Shown here piece after piece: positions 34,165 to 43,308 of a stretch of 64,000 nt of DNA (positions within the stretch are counted from its first letter, which is position 1; the number at the start of each line of letters is the position of its first letter). The DNA lies in NCBI GenBank assembly GCA_947643145.1, contig CANRVD010000005.1, positions 26,810-90,809 of the forward strand, given 5' to 3'. The notes below the pieces were generated by a model. That model was not told the origin of the DNA and did not search any database. It saw nothing but the letters and a program-made list of their open reading frames with translations. The position numbers and the translations under genes were made by a program. Source of the stretch: an uncultured bacterium. Lineage in GTDB: Bacteria > Bacillota > Clostridia > Lachnospirales > Lachnospiraceae.

Positions 34165-35403
34165 TTAAGAGAGTAATTCAAGGAATGCATGCAAGTCCTC
34201 AGGATGTTTTAAGTCTGTACTGGCACTGGCTTCTTCGAATTGGCGGCATTTTTGCGGATTAGAAAGTAAGTGTTCAATATGCCTGGCAATTTCTTCAGCA
34301 TTCAGGGAAACCAGATAGCCGGATATGCCATTTACAATCTGTTCGCGGTTTCCGGTACAGTCGGAAGCTACAATGGCTTTTCCAAGTACCTGTGCTTCTT
34401 CAATCGCAATGCTTTTGCCCTCAAAGCGGGTAGCATGGATATAGAGTGTGGCCTGTCGGTAATAAGGATAAGGATTTGCGTGACTTCCCAACAAAATAAA
34501 ATGTTCTTCTAAGCCTTCCTGCCTGATTTGGGTCCGTAGTTCTTTTTCCAAAGGCCCTTCGCCGAGGATAAACCAGTCCGTATCAAAACCATGTTCCCAC
34601 AGGATCCGGAGAGCAGGAATCGCAATATCATATGCCTTTTGGTAGTGCAGGCGTCCAACAGTCAGAAGTTTATACCGGGCAGTACTCTGCATAAATGGGT
34701 CAGTGGCAGGAAGTTCCTGCTGGCCCATCTGTTTAATCCAGTCTGTATTTATGATATTACGGAAGAGGTACACCTTATCCTTATATTCAGGATAAACCTG
34801 ACAGAAGCTTTCTCCAGCCTCTTTTGATACAGAAAATATTCGTGTAATCCGGCTGTAAGCATCCAAATCGAGGTTTTTGTTATATCCTGCATTTTGATAG
34901 TCAATATGAAGGAAAGAGGCTTTTTTCTTTGCATTTACAAAGTCAGCAACAAAATAGGTACTGCCCCCTTCCAAATAGGCAACTGCCAAATCGAAGGACT
35001 CCTTTGGCGCTTTCGTTCCATTTGCAATCATTCGCCATAAAAGCTTATCAGGGGCGAACCGATGGTGCCTGATTTGCCAAATCAGGTTCCTGCATAGATA
35101 GCCAAGTAATTTAAAACCACGCAACCGGTAAAAGAAACAGCAAAGGGTGGTTTTGATTAATACGATTTTGCCTCCAAAGGAAAGAACCGAGCGGTTATCA
35201 GGATGTTTGTTTAGCAGCCTGACATGGGTGGGGATTTCATCAAAAATCTCACCACGGTTTATCAGCACCTGCAATGAAATGTCGTATTCTTCTTTTGGCA
35301 GTGTATTGATTAGGGCAATCAGGGCACGCTCTGCACCGGCACGTCCCATGGTATTCATGATAAACAGGATTTTTTTACGTGTTTTCTTTTTTTTCATGGT
35401 CAT
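34165..35403 (-). CDS. Family 4 glycosyltransferase
   Basis: The 412-residue GT-B enzyme begins with K-I-L-F-I-M-N-T-M-G-R-A-G-A-E-R-A-L, the nucleotide-sugar enzyme N-terminus, and carries R-F-E-G-K-S-I-A-I-E-E-A near 330, an E-x7-E type site. It lacks membrane segments. ATG 35403 has GGGAGG six bases upstream inside the DUF2304-like gene, so the two overlap by 29 bp and are coupled. It belongs to the second half of the minus-strand locus. Confidence 0.9.
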   Translation of the reverse strand: MTMKKKKTRKKILFIMNTMGRAGAERALIALINTLPKEEYDISLQVLINRGEIFDEIPTHVRLLNKHPDNRSVLSFGGKIVLIKTTLCCFFYRLRGFKLLGYLCRNLIWQIRHHRFAPDKLLWRMIANGTKAPKESFDLAVAYLEGGSTYFVADFVNAKKKASFLHIDYQNAGYNKNLDLDAYSRITRIFSVSKEAGESFCQVYPEYKDKVYLFRNIINTDWIKQMGQQELPATDPFMQSTARYKLLTVGRLHYQKAYDIAIPALRILWEHGFDTDWFILGEGPLEKELRTQIRQEGLEEHFILLGSHANPYPYYRQATLYIHATRFEGKSIAIEEAQVLGKAIVASDCTGNREQIVNGISGYLVSLNAEEIARHIEHLLSNPQKCRQFEEASASTDLKHPEDLHAFLELLS

Positions 35404-35839
35404 TGCTATCCTCCCCTGGTGTTTCTGTCTGCCCCTCTTTTGTAAGGGCGGCCTCCTGATTTACCAGTGATTCTGATTTTGTTTCCTTCAATTCTTCTTT
35501 CAGGGTATGTACCTGCTCTGTAAGGAGAGCTATCTGGGAAGCCAGCTCTTTATTTCTCATAGAGAGGATAGAAAGCTGCTTGAAGGATTGAAATACAATC
35601 AGGTAACTGATAATAATAGCCAGTGCAAAGACAAGGGCAGGAGGGTATCCCGTATGAAAAATCTCTGCCAGGGAGTAGGTAATCTGTGGGAAAATGCCTC
35701 CAAGTATAATAAGGAAGCATGGAACAATCCACAAAAGGGCATGAGACTCCGAAATTTTTTTCTGTATTGTGGCCTTCAGAATAATTGCAAGCAGCAGAAA
35801 GCCAAGGGAAATGATGATTATTTGTAATCCAAGTGTCAT
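35375..35839 (-). CDS. DUF2304-like small membrane protein
   Basis: The 154-residue product has three hydrophobic segments (about 4-22, 33-52, 65-85) followed by a coiled-coil and acidic tail (about 88-154). The pattern matches DUF2304 proteins, which commonly sit beside GT2 genes in polysaccharide loci. AAAGG stands eight bases before ATG 35839. Its role is not known; support of a neighbouring glycosyltransferase at the membrane is inference. Confidence 0.75.
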   Translation of the reverse strand: MTLGLQIIIISLGFLLLAIILKATIQKKISESHALLWIVPCFLIILGGIFPQITYSLAEIFHTGYPPALVFALAIIISYLIVFQSFKQLSILSMRNKELASQIALLTEQVHTLKEELKETKSESLVNQEAALTKEGQTETPGEDSNDHEKKENT

Positions 35840-35861
35840 AGTATCTGCCTTTCATTTAAGT

Positions 35862-35893
35862 TATAGGAAACTCCGCCACAGCGTAGTGGTCAT
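35862..35893. repeat. TATAGGAAACT/GCCACAGCGTAGTGG repeat supplying the pelG stop codon
   Basis: The unit runs from TATAGG at 35862 to CAT at 35893. The pelG stop codon (35890-35892, TGA on the minus strand) is part of it. Shorter relatives are at 13745, 34050, 46505 and 46933. Confidence 0.75.
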
Positions 35894-37359
35894 TGCTTTT
35901 TTGGCTCCTGCGCTTCTGTAATGTCAAAAGGAAATACAACGCTGGTTGGCATATTTTCGTGTTTGGCAGGAATCAGGGAACCTTTACAGAAAATATGTTC
36001 GTCCAGATTGCGTTCTACCCATCGGAGTCTGTGGTAAGCAATAATCCATCCGGTAAAAGCGCCTAAAAAGGTACCAATGCCATACCAGATCGAGGATAAG
36101 TTTTTGGCAAATATGCTGGCAATGGTAGTAACCAGTACAAAAGCAGCAGTAGTCATCAGTGCTCCTGCTTCATCATTAAAGTAAAACAGGAAAATGATGC
36201 AGGAGTATAGCAAAAAGATGACAAAGTAACCGGCAGCAAGACAAGGATACATTTCCATTACCTGACCGGCAAAACCAAACCGTGGTAAAAATACAACACA
36301 GAGAAGGTAAAGCAGTACAGAGATGATGAACTGGTTACGGACAACGTCCATAAGCTGATAGGAAAGCAGAGAAAACATCCTGTTTTTCGCTTTGTTAATA
36401 TCGATCAGACGCCCACCGATGACGGATTCGGAGTAAGCCTTATATCTTTCATGAAAATGCAGCTCGATTTGTGTTATCAAAATGACACTTGCTGAAATAT
36501 TGGTAAACATGGCAATACAGGTTGCCATATCATACGGAGGATAACAGATATAAGTGTTCCTTGCCGTGACATGGTCAGGCAGGCTCCAGAATACAAAGTT
36601 GTGGGAGTACATTCCAAGGAAATATAAAAGGTTGGTTACGGCGAGTTTCCAGTGTTCTTTAAAATAGGGGAGAAAGCCAAAATAGCTTTCATTATTTGTT
36701 TTGAAATAACCTTTAATATAGGCACATTCACTGATTGCAATCGTCATGAAAGCAAAGCAGATAGCAACAAGCATCCCATAGGTTATGGAAAAGTGCAGTA
36801 TTTTTGTAGTAAAAAGTGCGGCACCAACCATGACAATAACCCCTAAGAGGAAAAACAGTGAAATTTTACTGTAGTCCTTTGTGATGGAGAGGAAGAGCAT
36901 GGAGTAAAAGGTCATGCCCAATGCGATAAAGGTTATATAACAGGTTAATGTATAAACCGGGTCAATCCCACCAACGATACAGGAGTACAGGTAGAAGGGA
37001 ATGCCGACAATGCAGCAGGTAATAAGGTTGATAAAAAGTCCGCCAAAGTAACATGGCAGAATGGTATCGTATTGTTCCTCAAAAATTTTATCAGTAATAT
37101 ATCGGGAAAGAACCGGGTTGAACGGTGCTGTACAGAGTAGTGAAAATATAAATATATAAAGGACACTACAAGTAAAAAGCACACGTTCAGAATATATTAC
37201 GGAATTATAATCCAGTAATATATATAGGAGAAGAATTCCACCCATAACTAACAGCATTGGGGCTACGGTAGTCAATGTACTGATAAGGATACCAAAAAGG
37301 GTAGAGGAAATGGTTTTCTTCTCAAATGATTTTTTTATTGATTTACCTATACTTGCCAT
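35890..37359 (-). CDS. pelG: Pel polysaccharide transporter PelG
   Basis: The 489-residue protein has about twelve membrane segments and is homologous by pattern to PelG, a MOP/flippase-like inner-membrane protein of Pel synthesis. The N-terminal region (S-S-T-L-F-G-I-L-I-S-T-L) and the C-terminal R-L-R-W-V-E-R-N-L-D-E-H-I-F-C are distinctive for the family. PelG works with PelF to make and export the polymer. It directly follows pelF in transcription order with a 114-bp gap holding two hairpins. The stop codon lies inside a dispersed repeat. Confidence 0.9.
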   Translation of the reverse strand: MASIGKSIKKSFEKKTISSTLFGILISTLTTVAPMLLVMGGILLLYILLDYNSVIYSERVLFTCSVLYIFIFSLLCTAPFNPVLSRYITDKIFEEQYDTILPCYFGGLFINLITCCIVGIPFYLYSCIVGGIDPVYTLTCYITFIALGMTFYSMLFLSITKDYSKISLFFLLGVIVMVGAALFTTKILHFSITYGMLVAICFAFMTIAISECAYIKGYFKTNNESYFGFLPYFKEHWKLAVTNLLYFLGMYSHNFVFWSLPDHVTARNTYICYPPYDMATCIAMFTNISASVILITQIELHFHERYKAYSESVIGGRLIDINKAKNRMFSLLSYQLMDVVRNQFIISVLLYLLCVVFLPRFGFAGQVMEMYPCLAAGYFVIFLLYSCIIFLFYFNDEAGALMTTAAFVLVTTIASIFAKNLSSIWYGIGTFLGAFTGWIIAYHRLRWVERNLDEHIFCKGSLIPAKHENMPTSVVFPFDITEAQEPKKQ

Positions 37360-37394
37360 AAATTTGTTTCCCTTTCTTTATTTCTTCGTTCAGT

Positions 37395-37471
37395 GAAAAA
37401 TGCCGGTTTTGCATTTTTCTTAGGTTTGATTTAGTTTCCACTTAGCATGGTTCTTTCATGCGTTAGTGGAA
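37395..37471. repeat. Two inverted repeats between pelF and pelG
   Basis: GAAAAATGC (37395-37403) pairs with GCATTTTTC (37411-37419). TTCCACT...GCATG (37436-37449) pairs with CATGC...AGTGGAA (37457-37471). They may tune read-through or messenger stability between the two genes. Confidence 0.55.
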
Positions 37472-37473
37472 CT

Positions 37474-38943
37474 TCAAACTTTTTTATCAACACGGACAAA
37501 TGGTTCTTCCGTCCAGGCACAATCACTGTGGGAGGCCATTTCCAGATAAAGCTTCCGATAGGTTGCTTTCATCTGTGAGAGCTGGTATTTTGCCATCAGG
37601 CGCTGATAACCAATTTCACCCATATGTTTGGCGACTTCCGGCTCTCTTGCCATTTTGACCATAGCATCTGCAAGACCGGATACCGACATGGTATCGGTTA
37701 CAATTCCGGCATGCCCCAGCTTATCATCGCCCTCCCCGTAAATTAAACCTTCACAGTTTCCCACGTTTGTTGCAATAGCAGGACATTTGGCGGCAAAGCC
37801 TTCTAAAATCGTCAGAGGCTGTCCCTCGCTGATACTGGAGAGAATTGTTGCGTCCATTCTTCCAAGATATTCCGTTACATTAATTCTTCCAGTGAAAATC
37901 AAATCCTTGGGCTGCAGGCTGTCTACCAGCGCAAATACCTCTTTTGCATAAGGGTCTTCTTCTTCCCAGGGACCCATTATCCAGAGCTTTAAGGAGGGCT
38001 CCCTCTGCTTTGCATAGTAAAAGGCATTGATTAAAGATTTAACATCTTTGATTGGTGCAATTCGAAGAACGGCACCGATGTTAAAGAAGTTGTCATCCCC
38101 TTCTTTTTTACCGGGAATATCTGCAAAACGCTCCGGGTCAATTCCATTTGGGGTAACCAGTGTTTTTTCTGCCGGACAGCCAAGTTCAATTTGCAGGTTT
38201 TTGGCATATTCAAAAAGAGAAGTCACCTTGTTTGCGTTTTGGTAAGCACAGGAAGACATCTTTCTGAAATGCTCAATCCAGACATTTTTGTAAACACCTT
38301 CTACCCAGTTTGCCTTAATAATATCTTCTTCACGCTCACGGGAATAAATACCGTGTTCTGATATCAGCAGTGTACTTCCATAAAGGACTTTCGCCATACT
38401 GCCGAGCATCCCTGCATAGCCGGTTGCCACGCAGTGATATAAATCAGCTTCAGGAAGTGGTGTTTTCAGACAGAGGAATAGTGGCAGGTACATAGAGCGC
38501 AATGACCACAAAAAGTCAGAGAAAGTAATATTTTCGTAGTGCTTGATGTACAATTCCTTTGCCATCAGGAAGAAATCATTGCCCATCAGTAAATCATTGA
38601 TGGAGAAGTTTCTGGTATGAAAGAATTCAAATACACCTTTCCAGTCAATATTTTCATTTAGAATCAGGCTTTTGAGCGCATCGAAATCTTTTTTATTCAG
38701 ACAAAGTTTTTTATGCCTTTTTTTAATGCCTATCCAGTCAATATCCTGCACATAGGCTTCTCTGACTTCCGAAACATTGTCAGGCATTTCGTATACAAAC
38801 TTGCCGCGGATGCTCCGGTCGGCAGCGATTGTTTGTATAATGAACTCAATGTTTGGAAACTGCTTAATCAGACTATGTACCCAGCTTGATACGCCGCCCA
38901 CCACATAAGGGTAGCAGCCTTCCACAACAATGCAAACTTTCAT
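37474..38943 (-). CDS. pelF: Pel polysaccharide glycosyltransferase PelF
   Basis: PelF is the cytoplasmic GT4 enzyme that polymerises the Pel chain from UDP-GlcNAc/GalNAc-type donors. The 489-residue product shows the family hallmarks: G-G-V-S-S-W-V near 16-22, S-E-H-G-I-Y-S-R-E-R-E-E (195-206), and the catalytic E373-x7-E381 in E-G-Q-P-L-T-I-L-E. It has no membrane segment. The GCAGAAATGAGG leader gives the ribosome site before ATG 38943. Together with PelG, PelD-like and PelE-like neighbours this is the strongest evidence that the locus is Pel-type. Confidence 0.93.
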   Translation of the reverse strand: MKVCIVVEGCYPYVVGGVSSWVHSLIKQFPNIEFIIQTIAADRSIRGKFVYEMPDNVSEVREAYVQDIDWIGIKKRHKKLCLNKKDFDALKSLILNENIDWKGVFEFFHTRNFSINDLLMGNDFFLMAKELYIKHYENITFSDFLWSLRSMYLPLFLCLKTPLPEADLYHCVATGYAGMLGSMAKVLYGSTLLISEHGIYSREREEDIIKANWVEGVYKNVWIEHFRKMSSCAYQNANKVTSLFEYAKNLQIELGCPAEKTLVTPNGIDPERFADIPGKKEGDDNFFNIGAVLRIAPIKDVKSLINAFYYAKQREPSLKLWIMGPWEEEDPYAKEVFALVDSLQPKDLIFTGRINVTEYLGRMDATILSSISEGQPLTILEGFAAKCPAIATNVGNCEGLIYGEGDDKLGHAGIVTDTMSVSGLADAMVKMAREPEVAKHMGEIGYQRLMAKYQLSQMKATYRKLYLEMASHSDCAWTEEPFVRVDKKV

Positions 38944-39061
38944 GATTTACCTCATTTCTGCAAGGTGAACCTCGTTCCCCTTTGCTTTCTGCTACTTAAA
39001 AAGAACTAAAATTCCAGCAATGTCTGTGCCGCAGCGCAGACACAAACAATTTATTTTCACT

Positions 39062-40867
39062 TTATTGTTGAATGATGTTATCTGGAGTTACTTCAATGGT
39101 AACACTTTTCTCTGTGGCAGACAGAATGTATCGGCCACGTTCTATTTCTGTATAGGCAGCGCCTTCGATATGAATAATCCGTTCGTTATTCAGATTCAGA
39201 ATAAAGGATGTTTCCATATTATCATAAATGGAAAGATTAATGGTGTTTTCACGCCGGAAAGTATTATAATTTACGGCAAAGAAGTTACGGACCCTTGTAT
39301 CTGTTTCAGAGACGGTAACCTGTTTAAATCCCTTTCGGAAAGTAGACCAGTAGGTATCCAGGAAACGGGACAAATCCTTGGAAAGCTTTGTCCAGTCATC
39401 CTTTTTCCCGGAAGGGTAGAGGACACGTGTAAAGTCCAAAGAAACAGAAGAGTAGCCCAAAGCGGTTTCAATGCTCCTGACATATATATCTTCCTCATTT
39501 GTATGGGAAAAACCATCAACAGTATTCATCATGCGGACGATATCATCATTGTAGAAGGACAGGATTGGCTTTTGTATCTCCAACTTTGGAAGTATTAGTG
39601 TCCGGATATCTGCCAGAATGGAAGTATCATTTGGATTATCCAAATATTTTCGATAGATGGATTCCGGCATATTTCCCGGTGAAAAAACAGTAAAACGGTA
39701 TTCCGGCGCTAGGCGGTTCATCAGGTCAGTATCATATTCTATTTTCTCATCATAGTAGTTATATCCGTCTAACTGGTCACCGGAAAGTCCAAGCTCACCA
39801 GTGACTTTTTCATTCTGCTCAAAATAAAAGGTAAGGGCATTTTCATAGGATTTCTGGCTGTCATCACTATATTCAAGCTTTGGTGCAATCATACCGTTGA
39901 ATTTGTCTCTGGTTGCATTCAGGATGGATACAACATCAGGCCAAAGTACATTTTCACAGAGCGCTTTACTGGAATAATAATATTCCTTTGAGATGACCTC
40001 ATTATTTTCGCTGGAAAGGTATGGAAAGTTCTGGAAAATGACATTTTGGGCATTTACAATCGGATAGATATAGTATTTCTGTGTTTCAGACAGCATGGTT
40101 GTGAGCATGCCAAGTCCTGTATGGTCTTTGAAAAAGTCATAATTCGTACAGAATACAAACCCGTTTTCTATGTGGTTTCGCCAGACAATCGGAGGTAAAT
40201 CTTCATTCTTAATTCCCAGCGCTTTCTGGTCACGGACTTCACCGATTACATATGTTTTGGTACCGGACGATAGCTGGAAATATGGCAGTGTTCTCTTGAT
40301 TTTGCGGTAGGTTGTTTTACCTCCAAGCAAAAATCCTTCGTACATCGTCAAGGCATTGATTTTAAAGGCATCACGGTTGATGCGGCGTATTCCTGATAAC
40401 TGCTGGAATAAATCGGAGTCACGGATAAAATCAGTGTCCGGCATACTGGTCAGTATGATATGCACACCTGATTTTGCCTGACGGAGCAGTAATTTTACGT
40501 CCTTATCATCATCAATATAATCAGCGCTGGTAATTAAAAGCGTACAATTCTTAGAGGAGTTGTTGGAAAATTCCTCAAAAGAAGAAAAACGGTAAAAAGA
40601 ACGCTTTGTATAAACGCACCATTCCAGTGCAAGATTTGATTCACGGTTTACCGTGCTGCCGATAATAGCGGTAGAGTAGGAAGACCGTGTAAGCAAATCT
40701 TCCTTCTGCGTGGTGTCATTTGCAGTCAGCGTAATGTCCTTTTCTGCAGTTTTATTTTTCATGGCCTCCGAAGTATAGATTGTCGATATATTAGAGAACT
40801 GGAACAGTATCAGTACGGTAATCATCGTAACGGAAATGGCTATGAAGTTTGTTCTTGATATTGTCAA
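39062..40867 (-). CDS. Exported protein in the PelA position, DUF2194-like
   Basis: The 601-residue protein has an N-terminal membrane anchor or uncleaved signal (about 8-28) and is otherwise extracytoplasmic. An alpha/beta part (about 60-250, T-L-L-I-T-S-A-D-Y and G-V-H-I-I-L-T-S) precedes a region that may be a barrel (about 270-510). In known Pel clusters a hydrolase/deacetylase PelA stands here; this protein lacks the T-x-D-D and H-x3-H metal motifs of CE4 deacetylases, so its chemistry is open. It starts with TTG 40867, AGGAGGG seven bases upstream, two bases after the previous stop. Confidence 0.6.
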   Translation of the reverse strand: MTISRTNFIAISVTMITVLILFQFSNISTIYTSEAMKNKTAEKDITLTANDTTQKEDLLTRSSYSTAIIGSTVNRESNLALEWCVYTKRSFYRFSSFEEFSNNSSKNCTLLITSADYIDDDKDVKLLLRQAKSGVHIILTSMPDTDFIRDSDLFQQLSGIRRINRDAFKINALTMYEGFLLGGKTTYRKIKRTLPYFQLSSGTKTYVIGEVRDQKALGIKNEDLPPIVWRNHIENGFVFCTNYDFFKDHTGLGMLTTMLSETQKYYIYPIVNAQNVIFQNFPYLSSENNEVISKEYYYSSKALCENVLWPDVVSILNATRDKFNGMIAPKLEYSDDSQKSYENALTFYFEQNEKVTGELGLSGDQLDGYNYYDEKIEYDTDLMNRLAPEYRFTVFSPGNMPESIYRKYLDNPNDTSILADIRTLILPKLEIQKPILSFYNDDIVRMMNTVDGFSHTNEEDIYVRSIETALGYSSVSLDFTRVLYPSGKKDDWTKLSKDLSRFLDTYWSTFRKGFKQVTVSETDTRVRNFFAVNYNTFRRENTINLSIYDNMETSFILNLNNERIIHIEGAAYTEIERGRYILSATEKSVTIEVTPDNIIQQ

Positions 40868-40869
40868 AA

Positions 40870-43278
40870 TTAATCCCTCCTGTTAAATCCATAATCGATT
40901 GCAAAGTTGTACAGGTTATATTCATTTTGGACGAGACGGTAACAGATGAAAGAATCATCCTCATAATAAACCTGAAATTCCTGCGGATATTTTGCCTCAA
41001 ATGCTTTTGCCCAGTAAAAGAACTTGCTTTCCACTATGTGGCGGTTTGGGACATTGTAGATCATAGCGTCCCTGAAATTGACATCCTGTGCAGCAGCTTC
41101 TCTGGATATAGGACCGGTATTTGCAATTGGTTTTGAGACATAATCTGCATAGCCTAAAGCTACCGGTGTTTTTTCAATATAGAAAAAGACATATTTCGTA
41201 GGAATCGTTACCCGGAGGCTGGTCATATAACCTTCCATTTTCGCAAGGAAGGTGCAGACTTCCATATGCCATCCTTTGTGTTTGATAAGCTGGAGGCTGT
41301 TTGTTGTAGTAACAACTGTCCAGGTTTTTTCCGGATAATTTTCCATGATTTCATAATTACAATATATTTCACCACTTGTTTGTGTAGCATAGACCAAAGT
41401 AAGCGGCTTGATAAAGTGGTTTGTAATGGTCAGCATGGTAAGGGCAGCCGTTACGCCAATTGGGAATATTTCCCAAATATGGTTTTGATTGCGGTTAATA
41501 ATCCAATAGACAATATCTACTACACAGGCTACTAAAAGCGGCAGCGCATATGCCATAAATATACTTACTCTGCCTAGTTCCATCAGAGATGGAAGATGGA
41601 AGGGTTCTGCACAGCACATCAACGTCAGGAAGAACAGGTACAGTGCAACGAACATAAGATTTCGATAGTAAAAAGTACGGCGTATTATAATGGCAAGCAG
41701 GGAAAAGACCATTAATCCTTCCATAAATAATATCAGGGTAGTTGTTATTTCAATGCCATGAAAAACATTACACAGAAAGATACTGGATTTTTCATTGAAA
41801 TCTAATAATCCCTTTACAATCTTTAGTGCAGTTTCCTGCGTTTTGGTAATTATGGTATCAAATGTGCCAATTTCTTCTGTGACCTGTCTGTCAGGTTCAG
41901 AACTGCCATCCGACAGGCTGCCATTGTCAGACGGCATGGATGCAGCATTATTCGTCTCTTCATTGTCAGCTGCTTCGCTATCGGTTGCTTCACTGTCAGC
42001 CTCTTCCTGGTTTTCTTCCTTAGCAGCCTCCTCATCATCAGAAGAGCCGGACATGATTTCGAGAGCCCATCCTAAAGAGCCTTGTAGAGGTGTTCCCTGT
42101 GCAAAGGCAATTCCAAGAGGCGCAATCGCGCTTACAAGACTTAAAATGCCGGCGATTGCAATCGCAAAAAAGTATCTTGGATGGAATACTATTGGGAAGT
42201 AGGCAATCGCAACTGCAAGGCAGAGGAATATTGCAATAATAGTAATATAAAAATGGGCAGCCAGTGTCATGGAAAAACTCATGGCAAAAAAGACAAGGCT
42301 TCTGGTGCTGGAAAGGATATGATACTGTTCCATCCAGACATAGTATTTTCCTTTTTGCTGTAATTTTTTTTCTGTCTGTATTTCTTCCTTTTTTCTTTCA
42401 AAAAACTCAACCAGAAAATATGCGCAGGGATAGAGGAAAACAATTCCAAATTCCTGCGGCAGTGAGGACTGGTAACGCATCATAGAAAGGTAATTAAACA
42501 AATCTGGCAATGTAAAAACGAAAATGCCGAGGATTGGTGTAAATTTTGACTTACAAATTTTGCGAAGCAGTACATAAAGCATCAAATAAATATAAAGTGT
42601 CTGTACAATATTGAAAACCCTCATAATGGACATGGTATCTATATTGAAAAAAGTATGTATAAAATAAATTACATTATGAAAGCCAAAAGGATAAACTCCT
42701 TTGCAGAAAATATTTCCATCCCCCATTTCATTGATCCAGTAATGGTGTACGGTTAGGTCTGGTGCACCATAGGAGTAACGGGTAATATTGTGATAACCAA
42801 AATACCAGATGTCAAAGGTTAAAAATCCCAAAAGCATTATCCATTCCAAAATGTGGTGGATGGCATGGGAAACAACAGAGTGAATCAACCCTTTTATCCA
42901 TTTTTTAGGCGCCGGAGATAAAACATCCCTAATTGTTCGAATCTTTGCTTCCCCAAGAAACAGGCGGGAAATGGAGTTGTATATCAGGATAAGGCTTCCT
43001 TTTATATCCGGGCGGTTTACTTGCCTCCATGCAATCAGTGCCGGAAGGATAATAAACAGATATAAGGTGAATTTTCCCGGAATATGCAGCAGGAAGATAA
43101 GGAAAACGATATTTATAATATAAAAATTTCCAATTATCATACAGAGAGTAAACTTTTCGGATAAATCCTTGTCTTTTAAATAAGCATAGAAGACAAAATA
43201 TGGTGCAAGAAAGACACTTGCTGTATAGACAGTAAAAACCTGTATCAGTTCAAGAATTGTTCTTACTTCCATACTCAT
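40870..43278 (-). CDS. 802-residue multi-membrane protein, GT-C-like, with an acidic insert
   Basis: About 14 membrane segments span residues 10-625. The first large loop contains G-A-P-D-L-T-V-H-H-Y-W (171-181) and V-Y-P-F-G-F-H (195-201), the layout of GT-C glycosyltransferases that use lipid-linked sugars. Residues 410-469 are a Glu/Asp/Ser-rich insert with no predicted fold. A soluble domain (about 640-802) follows the last segment. No such protein belongs to the characterised Pel operons that I know. It lies between pelE-like and the PelA-position gene and is nearly contiguous with the latter, so a role in the same pathway is likely; the function is inference. Confidence 0.6.
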   Translation of the reverse strand: MSMEVRTILELIQVFTVYTASVFLAPYFVFYAYLKDKDLSEKFTLCMIIGNFYIINIVFLIFLLHIPGKFTLYLFIILPALIAWRQVNRPDIKGSLILIYNSISRLFLGEAKIRTIRDVLSPAPKKWIKGLIHSVVSHAIHHILEWIMLLGFLTFDIWYFGYHNITRYSYGAPDLTVHHYWINEMGDGNIFCKGVYPFGFHNVIYFIHTFFNIDTMSIMRVFNIVQTLYIYLMLYVLLRKICKSKFTPILGIFVFTLPDLFNYLSMMRYQSSLPQEFGIVFLYPCAYFLVEFFERKKEEIQTEKKLQQKGKYYVWMEQYHILSSTRSLVFFAMSFSMTLAAHFYITIIAIFLCLAVAIAYFPIVFHPRYFFAIAIAGILSLVSAIAPLGIAFAQGTPLQGSLGWALEIMSGSSDDEEAAKEENQEEADSEATDSEAADNEETNNAASMPSDNGSLSDGSSEPDRQVTEEIGTFDTIITKTQETALKIVKGLLDFNEKSSIFLCNVFHGIEITTTLILFMEGLMVFSLLAIIIRRTFYYRNLMFVALYLFFLTLMCCAEPFHLPSLMELGRVSIFMAYALPLLVACVVDIVYWIINRNQNHIWEIFPIGVTAALTMLTITNHFIKPLTLVYATQTSGEIYCNYEIMENYPEKTWTVVTTTNSLQLIKHKGWHMEVCTFLAKMEGYMTSLRVTIPTKYVFFYIEKTPVALGYADYVSKPIANTGPISREAAAQDVNFRDAMIYNVPNRHIVESKFFYWAKAFEAKYPQEFQVYYEDDSFICYRLVQNEYNLYNFAIDYGFNRRD

Positions 43279-43308
43279 AACAGTGCCCCCTCTCTGGTTG
43301 GTATTGTG

